In this document: positions 12,820-22,959 of the stretch, piece after piece
How positions within the stretch are numbered: the stretch's first letter is position 1
Layout of the letters: each line of letters starts with the position of its first letter
Assembly: GCF_020360975.1 (NCBI RefSeq)
Contig: NW_025408673.1
Location: forward strand, 558,001-622,000
Length of the DNA: 64,000 nt
From: Hirsutella rhossiliensis
Lineage: Eukaryota > Ascomycota > Sordariomycetes > Hypocreales > Ophiocordycipitaceae
Direction: 5' to 3'
Notes under the pieces: model-generated
Databases searched by the model: none
What the model saw: only the letters and a program-made list of their open reading frames with translations
Told to the model about the DNA's origin: nothing
Translations under genes and position numbers: made by a program

Positions 12820-12865
12820 CCATGCCCCACCCCCCTTTCGGTAACACCCACCTTTCGGTAGCGCA
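12820..12865 (+). repeat. Left terminal inverted repeat of the Fot1/pogo element
   Basis: The 46-bp repeat begins CCATGCCCCACCCCCC and is identical to the reverse complement of 14960-15005. Within it the 10-mer CCTTTCGGTA occurs twice as a direct repeat (12834-12843 and 12851-12860, 17 bp apart). This is a plausible paired binding site for the transposase's tandem helix-turn-helix domains (inference). Confidence 0.95.
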
Positions 12866-12974
12866 ATTGAAAAATTCTCCACCAAAAGTCTACCATTTGA
12901 ACTACATGAAATATGATCAGAACTTAACATTATAAACACAAAAATTATATCATTCCGTAGAGAAATGGACGCTC

Positions 12975-14748
12975 TTATATGTACCGGCGCTTTTTTACCA
13001 TTCGCCCGGATCTGGTGGTGACTGGAAGGGCTTCATGTGCCACCTTGACTTCGATCACTGAAGCTGTCTCCACCTCTGAGACCGCCTCCTCCTCTGTGTC
13101 AGAATTCAGCACAACGGCTATCTCTTGGCTTTTAATTTGGGGAATGGCTTCCTCAGCCACCAAAGCTTCACTGAGAGTCATGAACCGTCTGTTCGGGTTC
13201 GGAATTGCTCTCCTCTTCTTGCCTCTCTGCAGCCGGGCCACTTCTTCCTCTAGCTTCGCGATTCTGTTGCTGTGCTCGGCAAGCGTCTGTTCTTGGGCTT
13301 CAAAGCCTCTAGCTATCACGGCGTATCGTCTCCGGGTGCCAGGAGTCTTGTTCTTTCCGAAATCGCGAATCTGGCGGCTGTTTCTTGGCGTATCATCAGA
13401 ACCCAAAATGGCGCGGACTTTGGAGACGTCTCTACAATGTCCGCGTGAATTTCTGGATGCCGCAATGCCTTGGATCGTGAGATCGGCCAATTCCCAGTGA
13501 CCCTCCAGCCGGACAATATATTCTTTGCCGTCATTCCAACCTCGCGCGCTTTAGCATATGCCCGTATAAAATTGACCTTATGAACAGGCGCAGAATCGGT
13601 CAAACAGGTCAATTTCTGAAGTTCTTTCCGGTAAGCTGCCTTGGAGGCATTGAATACACCGTTATCTAACGGCTGGAGGCCATGAGAGCAGTGGGCAGGA
13701 AGGTAACAGCAATAAACGTTGTTCAAAAAGCATGTGGCCATCCATGCATCCTGGTCCCGGTTAACGGTAATTCCTACAGAGGTGGATAAAGAAACGCACC
13801 GTTGCATGACTTCCATGTCCATCTAATATGATCAGTCTAGCATCTGAGGCATCGGCTGGTCGCGTCTGGGGCAAATAGACCCTCTCAAGCCACTCAATAG
13901 CGATATGGTTGTCCGTCCATCCGTTGGGCGACGTTATGTAATGCCAGTCGGCTATTTTGCCGAATTCCGTCAAGAACCACTGTTTCTGAAGTTCTTTGCC
14001 CTTAAAGATAATGCCAGGGTAAGGACACGGCCGTCCGCGGTGATAGCTTCAATAAATGAGGTCCAGTTGCGGGACTGTGGCCCTTTCAGAAGGGCCTTCC
14101 GTTTTGGGTCTGCACTCCCAACCACAAGACTATCCAAACCTGGCAAAAAGAGTCTGGTTAGTAAAAGTAATGAAAGACAAGCCAAATACTCACCAAAGCC
14201 AGACATAATACCGCCTTCGTCAACATTCACGGTATTTTCTGGTTTAATCCATCCATACTCCTTTTCCTGATATCGAAGAACCAGTGAACCGCACGAGGCG
14301 TAAAAGCATTAAATCGGTTAGCTTCCTGACGTCTCCCACGCTTGTTCTTGATGTCCGGATGGCGATTGATGAATTTAGAGACCCAGTTGCGCCCACTGTC
14401 CGCTCGTTGTTCAGTTGTTTCATAAGAGCCTCCACACATGCGCGGATCTGACTGTGGGAGGAGCATAGCCGAGAGACTCTTGGCGGAGGATCCAAGAAAC
14501 CAAGCGAGCTTCCTGAGACTTACTCAAGAGTTGACGAGGCTGGATCTGATCAGCCAGGGCTACCTGGCCTTTGAGTCTGTCGGAAATAGACTGCTGAGGT
14601 ATGTCATACTTTTGGGCGGCGCGGTACTGCGACAAGCCGTTTTTGTGACATCAATTATCGCATTAGCTATAATATCCTCCGTATAAATACCTGAGGCCGC
14701 TTTAAGGTCATTTTGGTCATGTGGTGGAGGAATAACGAGAAGAATCAT
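12975..14748 (-). CDS. Fot1/pogo-type DDD transposase, two introns and six apparent frameshifts
   Basis: Cut-and-paste transposase of about 558 residues from the ATG at 14748; an in-frame ATG also lies at 14841. Order: psq-type helix-turn-helix (about 38-75, S-Q-Y-R-A-A-Q-K-Y-D then Q-S-I-S-D-R-L), CENP-B-type helix-turn-helix (about 95-150, W-V-S-K-F-I-N-R-H-P), DDE domain, and a basic, coiled-coil C-terminus (N-P-N-R-R-F). Catalytic Asp codons are at 14219-14221, 13821-13823 (D-G-H-G-S-H) and 13664-13666 (L-Q-P-L-D); 35 residues separate the last two after splicing, as in Fot1 (DD35D). Introns: 14140-14193 and 13751-13799. The frame moves by one base near 14640, 14474, 14392, 14265, 14017 and 13408. 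Each shift is in the same direction and sits at a base run. No substitution-type stop occurs. Stop codon at 12975. Confidence 0.88.
13751..13799 (-). other. Transposase intron 2 (49 bp)
   Basis: On the minus strand the intron begins GTGCGT and ends GGGACCAG, with TTAAC as a likely branch site. If retained, it brings a stop after H-A-T-V-R-F-F. Removing it joins D-G-H-G-S-H-A-T to D-A-W-M-A-T-C-F-L-N-N and restores the 35-residue spacing between the second and third catalytic Asp. Its length is not a multiple of three, which explains the frame change here without an indel. Confidence 0.85.
14140..14193 (-). other. Transposase intron 1 (54 bp)
   Basis: On the minus strand the intron begins GTGAGT, contains the canonical branch sequence TACTAAC and ends TTTTTGCCAG. 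It is in frame (54 bp) with no stop, so it can be missed. Its translation is a hydrophobic insert between I-M-S-G-F-G and L-D-S-L-V-V, which related transposases do not have. Confidence 0.88.
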
Positions 14749-14959
14749 CGTCAGGAGGCGGAAGGAGATTAGGGGGTTGGATGGTAATTTCGCGTGCAAG
14801 GCACGCACAGGCCACAGACCCCTGTACAAACATTCAACCATCGAAAAGTAGAATTCAATCAATCCTCTATCTACTCAAGTGACGGCTTGTGAATATCTTC
14901 AAAGCTGGCTGGAATCGGTGTAAGTGAAATTGATGGGTTTTGGTGGGGATATTTCCTAA

Positions 14960-15005
14960 TGCGCTACCGAAAGGTGGGTGTTACCGAAAGGGGGGTGGGG
15001 CATGG
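14960..15005 (-). repeat. Right terminal inverted repeat of the Fot1/pogo element
   Basis: The 46-bp exact inverse of 12820-12865 includes both copies of the CCTTTCGGTA motif. It lies on the 5' side of the transposase gene, so the promoter is expected between it and the ATG at 14748 or 14841. TA follows at 15006-15007. Confidence 0.95.
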
Positions 15006-16246
15006 TATATATAGTAAGCGATTATAGCTTTTAGTTTAAATATAGCCTTAACCTAGCCTTAGTCCCTTTAATAGGCTCTTACTAAGGTATTAAATATAAC
15101 CGCTATATCTTTACTTTAAAGGCGCTTTACCGTTATAGTACTTATAGCTTTTAAAGCTATATTTACTACCTTTACTATATTTATTAGTTTATAGCTTAGG
15201 ATATTAAGCGGTGCCTTTATAAGGACTATAATAATCTTATATTTATAGCGCGGTAAGACTTATTTTACTATAGCTTTATATTAAGTTAGTCTTTTAATCT
15301 TAGCTATAACCGCGGCTTAGGTTCGCTTTAAGCCCCCTAAGCTTAAAGCGATACCTAGGTATAGTTCTTCCTTAACTACTTTCTTAATTACTTCTTAGAT
15401 TATTATCTTAAAGCTCTTATTTATATAAAGTACCGCTAATAATATACTACTAGTATAGCTCTTTACCTTAAAGAGCTATTTAATTACTACTTATACCTTA
15501 CTAAACTATATACTTAAGATAAAGCCCGCGAGTATATTATATATTACTTTTTTTATAAGGTCGCTTAGCGCTTAAATAGGTATTATATTACTGCTTTAAG
15601 CTTATTAACTTACTTTATTAAGGTATATAAACTTAGGTAGCGTCTTATTATACTATACTCTTTAGTTAAGCTTAGTATATTAAGGGCTACTACTATATCT
15701 ATATACCCCTTAGCTTTAGTATAGTATTATTATTAAGGGTAATTAATACTACTAAATTAATTCCTAGTATTAGTTAGTATTTTAGTTATAATATATATTA
15801 ATTATAAGTATATATTAGTTTTATAGGAAGTTTTAAGTTTAATATATTAGTTTTAATTTTAATTTATTATTTTAAACTAAAGGTAGTTAAGGTTAGCTCT
15901 TATATAATTATTATCTTAAGATATTTAAAAGCTTTATTAGCTTTTTCTTTTTATATAAATCTTATTTTCCTTTTTATTAAGTTATATAATAGTACTATAG
16001 TTTTTCTAAAATCTTTACTTAATTATTAATAGTAATTTATAAATCCTAGGAAACATTATATATTTTTAATACTCTTTAGTATTAGCTGTTTTTTAACTTT
16101 AGTAATCTTATTTTATTATATTTATATCTTCTTTAAAAAGATTATATATTTAAAGAAGTTTATATTTTATATATAAAACTTACTTTTCTTTAGTTAAACT
16201 AGTAATTTTATATTTTAAAGTATATAAAGTACCTTAAAGATATACT
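15006..16246 (-). other. Probable LINE E1 5' segment, then AT-rich RIPped sequence
   Basis: There is no readable gene. 15006 to about 15790 has the same RIPped, CG-retaining texture as E1 and probably is its 5' part (ORF1 side). Copy E2 lacks this portion, so this cannot be tested here. From about 15790 to 16246 the sequence is very AT-rich with few G or C and no recognisable family. The last five bases, ATACT (16242-16246), are the left target duplication of element B. Confidence 0.45.
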
Positions 16247-16732
16247 TTTTATAAAGAGAGATATAAGAAGTATATATAAAATATATAAATATAAAATTAA
16301 AAGTAAGGGGTCGGATAGGTAGGGTGGAGGGATTTAATTCTTATAGGAGTAGTAATAAAGGTAGGGCAGTAATTATTATATTGCCTTAATTATCCTTCTT
16401 TCCTCTATCTAACGCCCCTCTTTATACCCTTCTAGTATCTTAATTAATAAAGAAGATCCTACTTAAAGAAGCTACTAATATCCCTTTAACTACTAAGCTT
16501 TTTACCGGTTTTTCCCCTCCTTTCTAGCCGTTGCCGGTATATCCGTCTTATCTCTCGCTACCTCTATAGGAAGCTATCGCTACTTCTACTTCCCCTTATG
16601 CCCCTACCCTCCTATCTATACCTCTTTTTAGCTCCTTCTTCCGTCTTCTATACCGGGTGTTTTTAGCTTCCTTAGTCCCTCTTACTAAGGGATATCTCCG
16701 AGAACTATAAAATTAGGCCACGCTTCGCGATA
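16247..16732 (-). repeat. 3' LTR of copia B
   Basis: This 486-bp repeat equals 22090-22575 in length. On the minus strand it starts TATCGCGAAGCGTGGCC, directly after a short purine run (AAGGGGG). Related copies are at 23574-24059 (486 bp), 55836-56293 and 61688-62145 (458 bp each) and 63575 onward. Confidence 0.92.
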
Positions 16733-16739
16733 TACCCCC

Positions 16740-19700
16740 TTAGCTATAGCCTGCCCCTTAAGGGCATAGCTAATACGGCTTTAGGCTAGTAAGCGTATAG
16801 AGGAGGTTCTTAGCTCTATACTTCTCCCTTTACTCGAGGAAAGCAGGGGCCCTTTTAGGTCCCTAGGCTCTTCTAGACCTACTTAAGGAAAAGGGGCCTA
16901 AAGAGGGGAAAGTCCTATAAGAAAGGGGGCCTTCTTAGAAGGGAAAAACCTAATTAAATAAGGGGCCCTTTAAAGGGAAAAACCTCTTCCTTTTCTTCGG
17001 CTATAGACGTTACCTTCTCGTATATACTATTAGCTCCTCTTATAGACTCTTAAGGCGGGCTTCTAAGGATAGCTTTTCTCGAACGTCTTTTAGCTTAATT
17101 TACTATAAAAAGACAGCTAGCTTCTACTTTAGTAGGGGCTTTATAAGACCGTCGGCTTTTATTAATGCCGTTAGAACCTAACGGACGGAAATAAGTCCCC
17201 TTTAAACCTCTTAGCGTAACTAATACTAGTAGATATCGATATACTATAGCTAGGTCGATAGCTTACTATTTTCCTCCGTAAGAATCCGTATAGTCTATAT
17301 ATTATCGTATTCTATAGCTAACGGGGACGGAATTTATAGTCGTAATAATATAAGTAACTAGCTAAGGAAAATCGCCTCTTTTAACGCTTTTAAAAGAGCT
17401 AGTAGCTCTGCCTTTATACTAAAAGTCGTAACGGTAGCTTACTTCGAAGCTCTCTAAGCAATAGTTCCTTTAAAAAGGGATATAATATACCCCTATAAGC
17501 TCTTTCTATCTAAGGAATTATCTATAAAGGACGAATCGCTTAAATAGAGGAAGATTTTAGCAGCTAATTTCTTTCTTTCCTACCCTCCTAGGCGTAGACT
17601 ATATAATCTCGTTAAATAAAGATAAAGGATAGCTCTATCTACTACTTCTTAATGCCTAGGGCTAGGATTCTAGTTATACCTAGCTAGCCGGGAGACCGTA
17701 AAAGAGATATCCGGTCTAGTAGAAATAGCTAAAAAAAGTAAGGAGCCTACCTTCTATTAATATTAGTATTTCTCTTGCTCCCTAGCTTAAAAGGACGGAT
17801 TAGGTAAAAGCTCTTCGTCTAATATAGGCGTCGAGGGAAGCTTCTTATCGAGGGAATTAAGGAGGAATTTATAAGCGACCTTATCGATATAAGCGCCCTA
17901 GGTAAGCTAGATAGTGCGTTAGGACCTATTCCGAAGGATTCGTATCCCTAGGAACTACTTTAGCTCCCTTAGCCTAGTTATCTTATACCTTTATTATAGG
18001 CCTTATATAGCCTCCCTAGCTATAGCTTCTTCCTCTTTTAGGTAGGCCTAGATAATATTATCGACGTAAAAGAAGACTATGATTTTACCCTTTTATATTA
18101 TATATAGTTCCTAAGGGACTTTCTTAAAGCCTAGGGCTTTAAGGGAACCTATTAAATACTATTGCTAAAGAAGGGGTAATCTTTATAGTCCGTATAGAGC
18201 TTTCCTAAGCTATAGAACCTTTTCTAGCTATTAGAAGCCTAGTAAAAGGCATATATAGATAACTTCTACTTCCTTAAGTAGGTAGTTAATAAAGGCGTTA
18301 ACTATATCTATCTAATTAAGTTCGAGGTCGAATTCTACTACTATACCTATAAGGGTCCGAAAAGACATCCCTACTAAGGTGGTTGCCCTAGTAGGTAGAT
18401 CCCCTTTTTCCTATTAATTCCTATAGATAACTAGCTAGGCTTTATACTTTTAAAGGAACCTATATTTATTAGTCTTATAGATAAAGACCTACTTATAGCT
18501 AAGGACTTATTTTCCTCTTACCTTTTCCTTAAGGACCTCTTCGAAAGACCCTATCTCTTTATATAAGGCTAGGTAGTCTTTCTAGGCCTAGAAAAACTAG
18601 TCTCTAAAGGGGTGTTTTTCTAGCTGCTTCTAGTTTACTAGTAGGGCTAGGAGGTCTCTTTTATATACCTTCCTTGCTAATAGCTATAGCTTAAAGAGCC
18701 GGCCTACTATAAACGCTCTATAGGAACCGTCTTCTATTAGCGTTAAGTAGAAGTCGGAAAAACGATCGAAATAAGGGAGAAACTAATCTTCTTTTATATC
18801 GGGCCCTATACCTTCCTTTGCTTCTCGAAGTAGGGATAAAAAGGCAGCCGGGTAATCCTTCGAGAGAGGTGCCTTTCCTACCCCCTTAGGGGCCGAGACG
18901 GGAAGACTAACTAAAAAAGCTGCTTCTAGATCTTCTTCTTACGTAGGAGGAGCGTAGGTAGGTAGGCGTATTCTAGCTCTACCGCTTTTCTATAGTCTCC
19001 TTCTTCGTCTAGATTATCTAATCTAGTAGCTTCCTCTTCTTCGAAGTCGGCGTTATCCTCGACTACTTCGACGTCGGTTTCTTCTTCTATTTCCTTATCT
19101 AGGACCTCTTCTTAAGACTATTAGGAAGGGGGGATTTAGATCTTCTAAATTAGCTAACGTTATAAGAGTAAGAGGGGCTATTAATCCCTCTTTCTATTAA
19201 AGAAGCTAGATTCGTTAAAAATTATATCCCTAGTCGAAATAACCTTCTATAAAAGAGGAATCTAGATCCGGAAGATATTTATAGAATTATAGCTAACGAG
19301 GTAACTAATAAAGGCTCTAAGATTAAGCTTTCTTTTCTTCTTCCTTTTTAGCTATATATCGGTAGTTATTACGTATGCCTTATAGCTATAGGCACGAAGG
19401 TAAGCTAGCGAGGCCCTCTTCTTTATAAAGAGCTCGAGGGGGGATTTCTAGTCTATTCCTTACGTTTTAAAAAGGGTCTTTAAGTCCCTATAGTCCCTTA
19501 GTCCCCTAGGGTCCCTTAGGGTCCGATTCTAAAGGTAATAGGCGGTCTTAATAACTTCCCTCTAAAGGTTATATAAAAGCCTTATAGTAAGTCTTATCGT
19601 ATAGGCCCTTTCTATTATAGCACCCCTTAATCTTTCTACCCCTCCGTTCTAGGCCTAGGTATTCGGTGCTAATAGGAGGGGTAAAACGCCCCTCTTTTAA

Positions 19701-22070
19701 AGCTAATTTAAGATATCCTTCGTAAATAGCTCTTTATTAGACCGTATCTTCTTTACCTCGTAGCTAAAGTAGGATTTTATCTAGTTAACGAAGTCCTAGA
19801 GGGCAGACTAGTTATACTTACTTAGGTAGGTCCGTAAGAAATAGGGGAAAACTATCCCTAAAAAAGCGTCTATAAAAATATTACCTTAACGAAGCTTTCT
19901 TAATCCCTAGAAACGTCGGTCTAATCGACCTAAATTTCCTTATACGGCTGGTCCGGCTATAAAGGCGTTCTTCTAGAAATTCGTCTCTTAGTCTTTCCTT
20001 AGCCGTCGTATTTGCATTCGACGGTCTTTAGTCCCCTTATTCGTACGCCCTATTATTAGCCTAGCTTATTTAAAGCTAGGGGGCCTAGGTAACTAAGTCG
20101 TGCGTGCTAAAGAAGACCGTCTCCTTAAGCTGCTAGAAGAGGGTCCTTAGAACCTGCCCTCCTAGCAAGGAAAGCTAATTTCTCGAGAGATTCCTTCCTA
20201 AGGATAGGTCGGAATTCGAGAATAAATTAACTGAATTTCTCCTCGATAAGCCTAATAGTTTAATTCTTCTAGACTAGCCTCGTAGGCTTAGACGTCGTAT
20301 CCTAAAAGATTCCTTCCTCTTAAAGAAGGCGGAAGGAAATTAGGCTCGTTAAAAATCGAGGGTAAAAAGCTACTCTTTTTCGTCGAAGAATTCGTATAGA
20401 TCTATTAGGTAATTTTATCGTAAAATTCACCCTTCTATATCCCTCTATCCGTACGGTTAATTCCCCGGTAATAAGATATTCCCTCCGTGCCTTCTTAAAG
20501 AACCGGAATCGTAAGAGTATATTATAGATATTAAGGGAAGTACTAGAGTTAAGGATAGCTGATTTTTATAGGGGATAGTCGGAGGGTCCTAACGGTTGGT
20601 TTTGCTAATCTATAGGGAAGATAAATACCGGATTTACTATACTAACGATTTTTCCTCGAATTTATAGCTCGAATAAGGGCAGCGTCGTTATTAGTTACTA
20701 TTTCTTAGCAACCTAAATCTCGTCTATCTTCTTCTATAACGAGGGGTCCTCCTTAAGAGACTATTATACTATTTCTTATAGCCTCTTTAAAAGGTTAATT
20801 CCTTTAGGTCGGTTTTCCTCGAAGACTTACTAGTAGTCTTCTAGCCGATAGGGCTTTTTGCATACTTAGTAGGTAGGTCGATTCCTTCTTATATATTATC
20901 TCTTCGAGGAATCCTTATCCCGGTCTAGAAGGTCTACTTAAAAACCCCCCCCTTTTACCCCTTATTGCTAATATTAACGAGGTTCGATTTCGACTAGTTC
21001 CTTGATTTTTCGACTAACGGACTAAAAGGTCTATTAAGGGACTAGTCGGGCCGGTCTAACTATCGGGACCGGGGCTGGGCCCGGAGTAAGATACGGAGTC
21101 GGGGCTAGGGCCGTAGCTATAGTTAACGACGGCGTTAAGGCTCTCGAGGGAGGAGGAGCCGAAGGAGCAACAGCCGCAGCAGCAGCAGCGGGAGCCGCAG
21201 CAGCAAGGGCTGCAGTAGCTATAGGGGCAGCAGGTCGAGTCGTCTAGGTCGAGTGCTAGCTATAAAGGAATAAGACTACTTACTATTATACTCTAGTAGC
21301 CTCTTTATCTAGTTCCTAGCTAGCCTCTCGAAAGATAGTTAAGTAACCGTTACTAATAGGCTTTATTAGTAGAGATATATCCTATAGCTACTAGCCGGAA
21401 AGAGCTTCTATAAGGAAGTATTAGTTAGCTTCCTTAAGGATTTCTTCCTACTTAGCTAGCTATAAAGAAGCTAGTAGGTTCCTAGTAGAAAAGGCTCCTA
21501 GGTATACCGTATAGGTCTTCCTAATACGGTTAGTTATATAACCTCTTAAGGGAGCTATCGAGGTCTTAAGCTTTAAAAGCTACTACTTAGGAGTCTCTTC
21601 CTCTTAAAGAGAGATTAGCTTTATAGCACTAACGGATTCCGTTATCGCTATACGAGCAGCCGTTAGTAGCTTCGTTTTATAGAGATATTCCTTTTAGTAA
21701 CTCTTATAGTCGCCTAAGGTAGTAGAAAAAGCTCTCTATTATATAGAGCTTAGCTTAGAAAAGAGGGAAGCTCCCTCTATAAAGTCCGTTACCCTAGGAT
21801 AAAGAGGGGGCTCGAGAGGGTCCTACTTATTAAAGAAGACTAAATTATAGATAGTTCTATCTATACGAACCCATAGCTCCTTTACCTACTTATCCTAATC
21901 TTAGGGCTCTATAAGAAGCGTCCTATAGACCGTAGGGGCGGTAGAGTCGTTTTTCGATATCGTTATAAAAGAGGGTAGAAAAGTCGGTTAAAAATCGGCT
22001 TTTTTAGTAAGAGGGGTAAAAGGATATAAGAAGGTACCTTTTATAGTAGCCGGAAGGTATAGGAATTCTA
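16740..22070 (-). pseudogene. Degraded copia gag-pol polyprotein (element B)
   Basis: This is a minus-strand polyprotein remnant collinear with that of C. The RT catalytic box at 18057-18068 reads Y-V-D-N in place of Y-V-D-D. The gag part includes a tract at about 21163-21235 encoding mostly Ala on the minus strand, where a run of GCA/CAG triplets has kept its CpA sites. Nonsense codons from RIP occur throughout. Confidence 0.8.
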
Positions 22071-22075
22071 TTCCT

Positions 22076-22089
22076 CCTAGGCTTATAAC
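22076..22089 (-). promoter_or_regulatory. Primer-binding site of copia B
   Basis: On the minus strand the bases right after the 5' LTR are GTTATAAGCCTAG. They match the site in C (GTTATAAGCCCGGG) and A. This again corresponds to the initiator tRNA-Met anticodon arm once TG-to-TA is undone. Confidence 0.55.
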
Positions 22090-22575
22090 TCTCGTAAAGA
22101 GAGATATAAGAAGTATATATAAAATATAAACAGGTAAAATTAAAAGTAAGGGGTCGGATAGGTAGGGTAGAGGGATTTAATTCTTATAGGAGTAGTAATA
22201 AAGGTAGGGGAGTAATTATTATATTACGTTAATTGTCCTTCTTTCCTCTATCTAACGCCCCTCTTTATACCCTTTTAGTATCTTAATTAATAAAGAAGAT
22301 CCTACTTAAAGAAGCTATTAATATCCCTTTAACTACCGAGCTTTTTACCGGTTTTTCCCTTCCTTTCTAGCCGTTACTAGTATATCCGTCTTATCTCTCG
22401 CTACCTTTATAGGAAGCTATCGCTACTTCTACCTCCCCTTATACCCCTACCCTCCTATCTATACCTCTTTTTAGCTCCTTCTTCCTTCTTCTATACTAGG
22501 TGTTTTTAGCTTTCTTAGTCCCTCTTACTAAGGGATATCTCTAAGAACTATAAAATTAAGCTACGCTTTACGATA
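22090..22575 (-). repeat. 5' LTR of copia B
   Basis: The 486-bp repeat is the same length as its partner at 16247-16732, and its outer end adjoins target duplication ATACT (22576-22580). The inner end reads TCTCGTAAAGAGAG on the plus strand, which matches the inner end of C's 5' LTR. Confidence 0.92.
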
Positions 22576-22580
22576 ATACT

Positions 22581-22959
22581 CCTTATATTCTTTTAAGCTA
22601 TCTAAAAAGATTAAGATATTATTTAAGTTTACTACTATAAAGGTATCTAAGTAATTATATTAGATATTATTAATTATCTATTAAAATATATCTAGTACTC
22701 TTATTAGTTTAATTAGTATTAATAAGTATTAAAAAAGTTTAAATTATATTCTTAAAGCTATTATTTATTTATATCCTTTCTTTATATATATTAAGTTATA
22801 AGCGCTTTTATAATTATAGGCTATAAACTAATATTTAATAAATAATTAATCTTATAGTTTTAATATTATTAGAAAGAAAGATATAAATATTAATTTTAGT
22901 ATACCTTTTTAGAGTATATATTTTACTTTTACTTATATAATATAATAGTTTTTTTAATA
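22581..22959. other. AT-rich stretch with no recognisable feature
   Basis: I see no gene or named repeat. The sequence was contiguous with 15790-16241 before element B inserted. It ends exactly where the primer-binding site of element D begins, but it does not resemble the LTR that should stand there. D's 5' LTR is therefore missing or unrecognisable. Confidence 0.5.

Larger units (their letters stand above)
12820..15005 (-). mobile_element. Fot1/pogo-type DNA transposon, un-RIPped
   Basis: This 2186-bp element is bounded by perfect 46-bp terminal inverted repeats (12820-12865 and 14960-15005). It has TA at both outer edges, the standard pogo/Fot1 target. CpA and TpG are common throughout, unlike both flanks, so it arrived after RIP of this region or has stayed below RIP's copy threshold. 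It sits inside LINE E1. A single minus-strand transposase gene fills it. It is the only part of the window with ordinary coding sequence. Confidence 0.93.
16247..22575 (-). mobile_element. Ty1/copia LTR retrotransposon B, complete, minus strand
   Basis: This is a 6329-bp element with LTRs of 486 bp each (16247-16732 and 22090-22575) and an exact 5-bp target duplication, ATACT, at 16242-16246 and 22576-22580. It is collinear with the reverse complement of element C. It is RIPped but more lightly than A, E or L: CpA and TpG survive, mostly as GCA/TGC. The internal region retains gag with an Ala-rich tract, integrase, reverse transcriptase and RNase H, all interrupted by stops. Confidence 0.92.

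Noticed and set aside
12979..13500. Open frame of 173 codons on the plus strand
   Set aside because: It is the antisense shadow of the transposase C-terminus, whose conserved coiled-coil and N-P-N-R-R-F motif lie on the minus strand.
13751..13800. A frameshift plus stop codon between the second and third catalytic Asp
   Set aside because: Better explained as a spliced 49-bp intron with good donor, branch and acceptor; removal gives the correct 35-residue spacing.
13801..13822. ATG-started minus-strand frame beginning at 13822, as the start of a separate 168-residue protein
   Set aside because: The ATG lies out of frame in the D-G-H-G-S-H exon, and the early codons run through the intron. 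Only the part after 13750 is real coding sequence.
13905..14270. Plus-strand open frame of 121 codons
   Set aside because: Antisense to the catalytic domain of the transposase; no family resemblance of its own.
14749..14862. Translation start at 14862
   Set aside because: The codon there is TTG. ATG codons at 14841 and 14748 are the realistic starts.
15006..15790. Independent host gene to the right of the Fot1/pogo element
   Set aside because: The sequence is RIPped, has no open frame, and fits being the 5' part of LINE E1.
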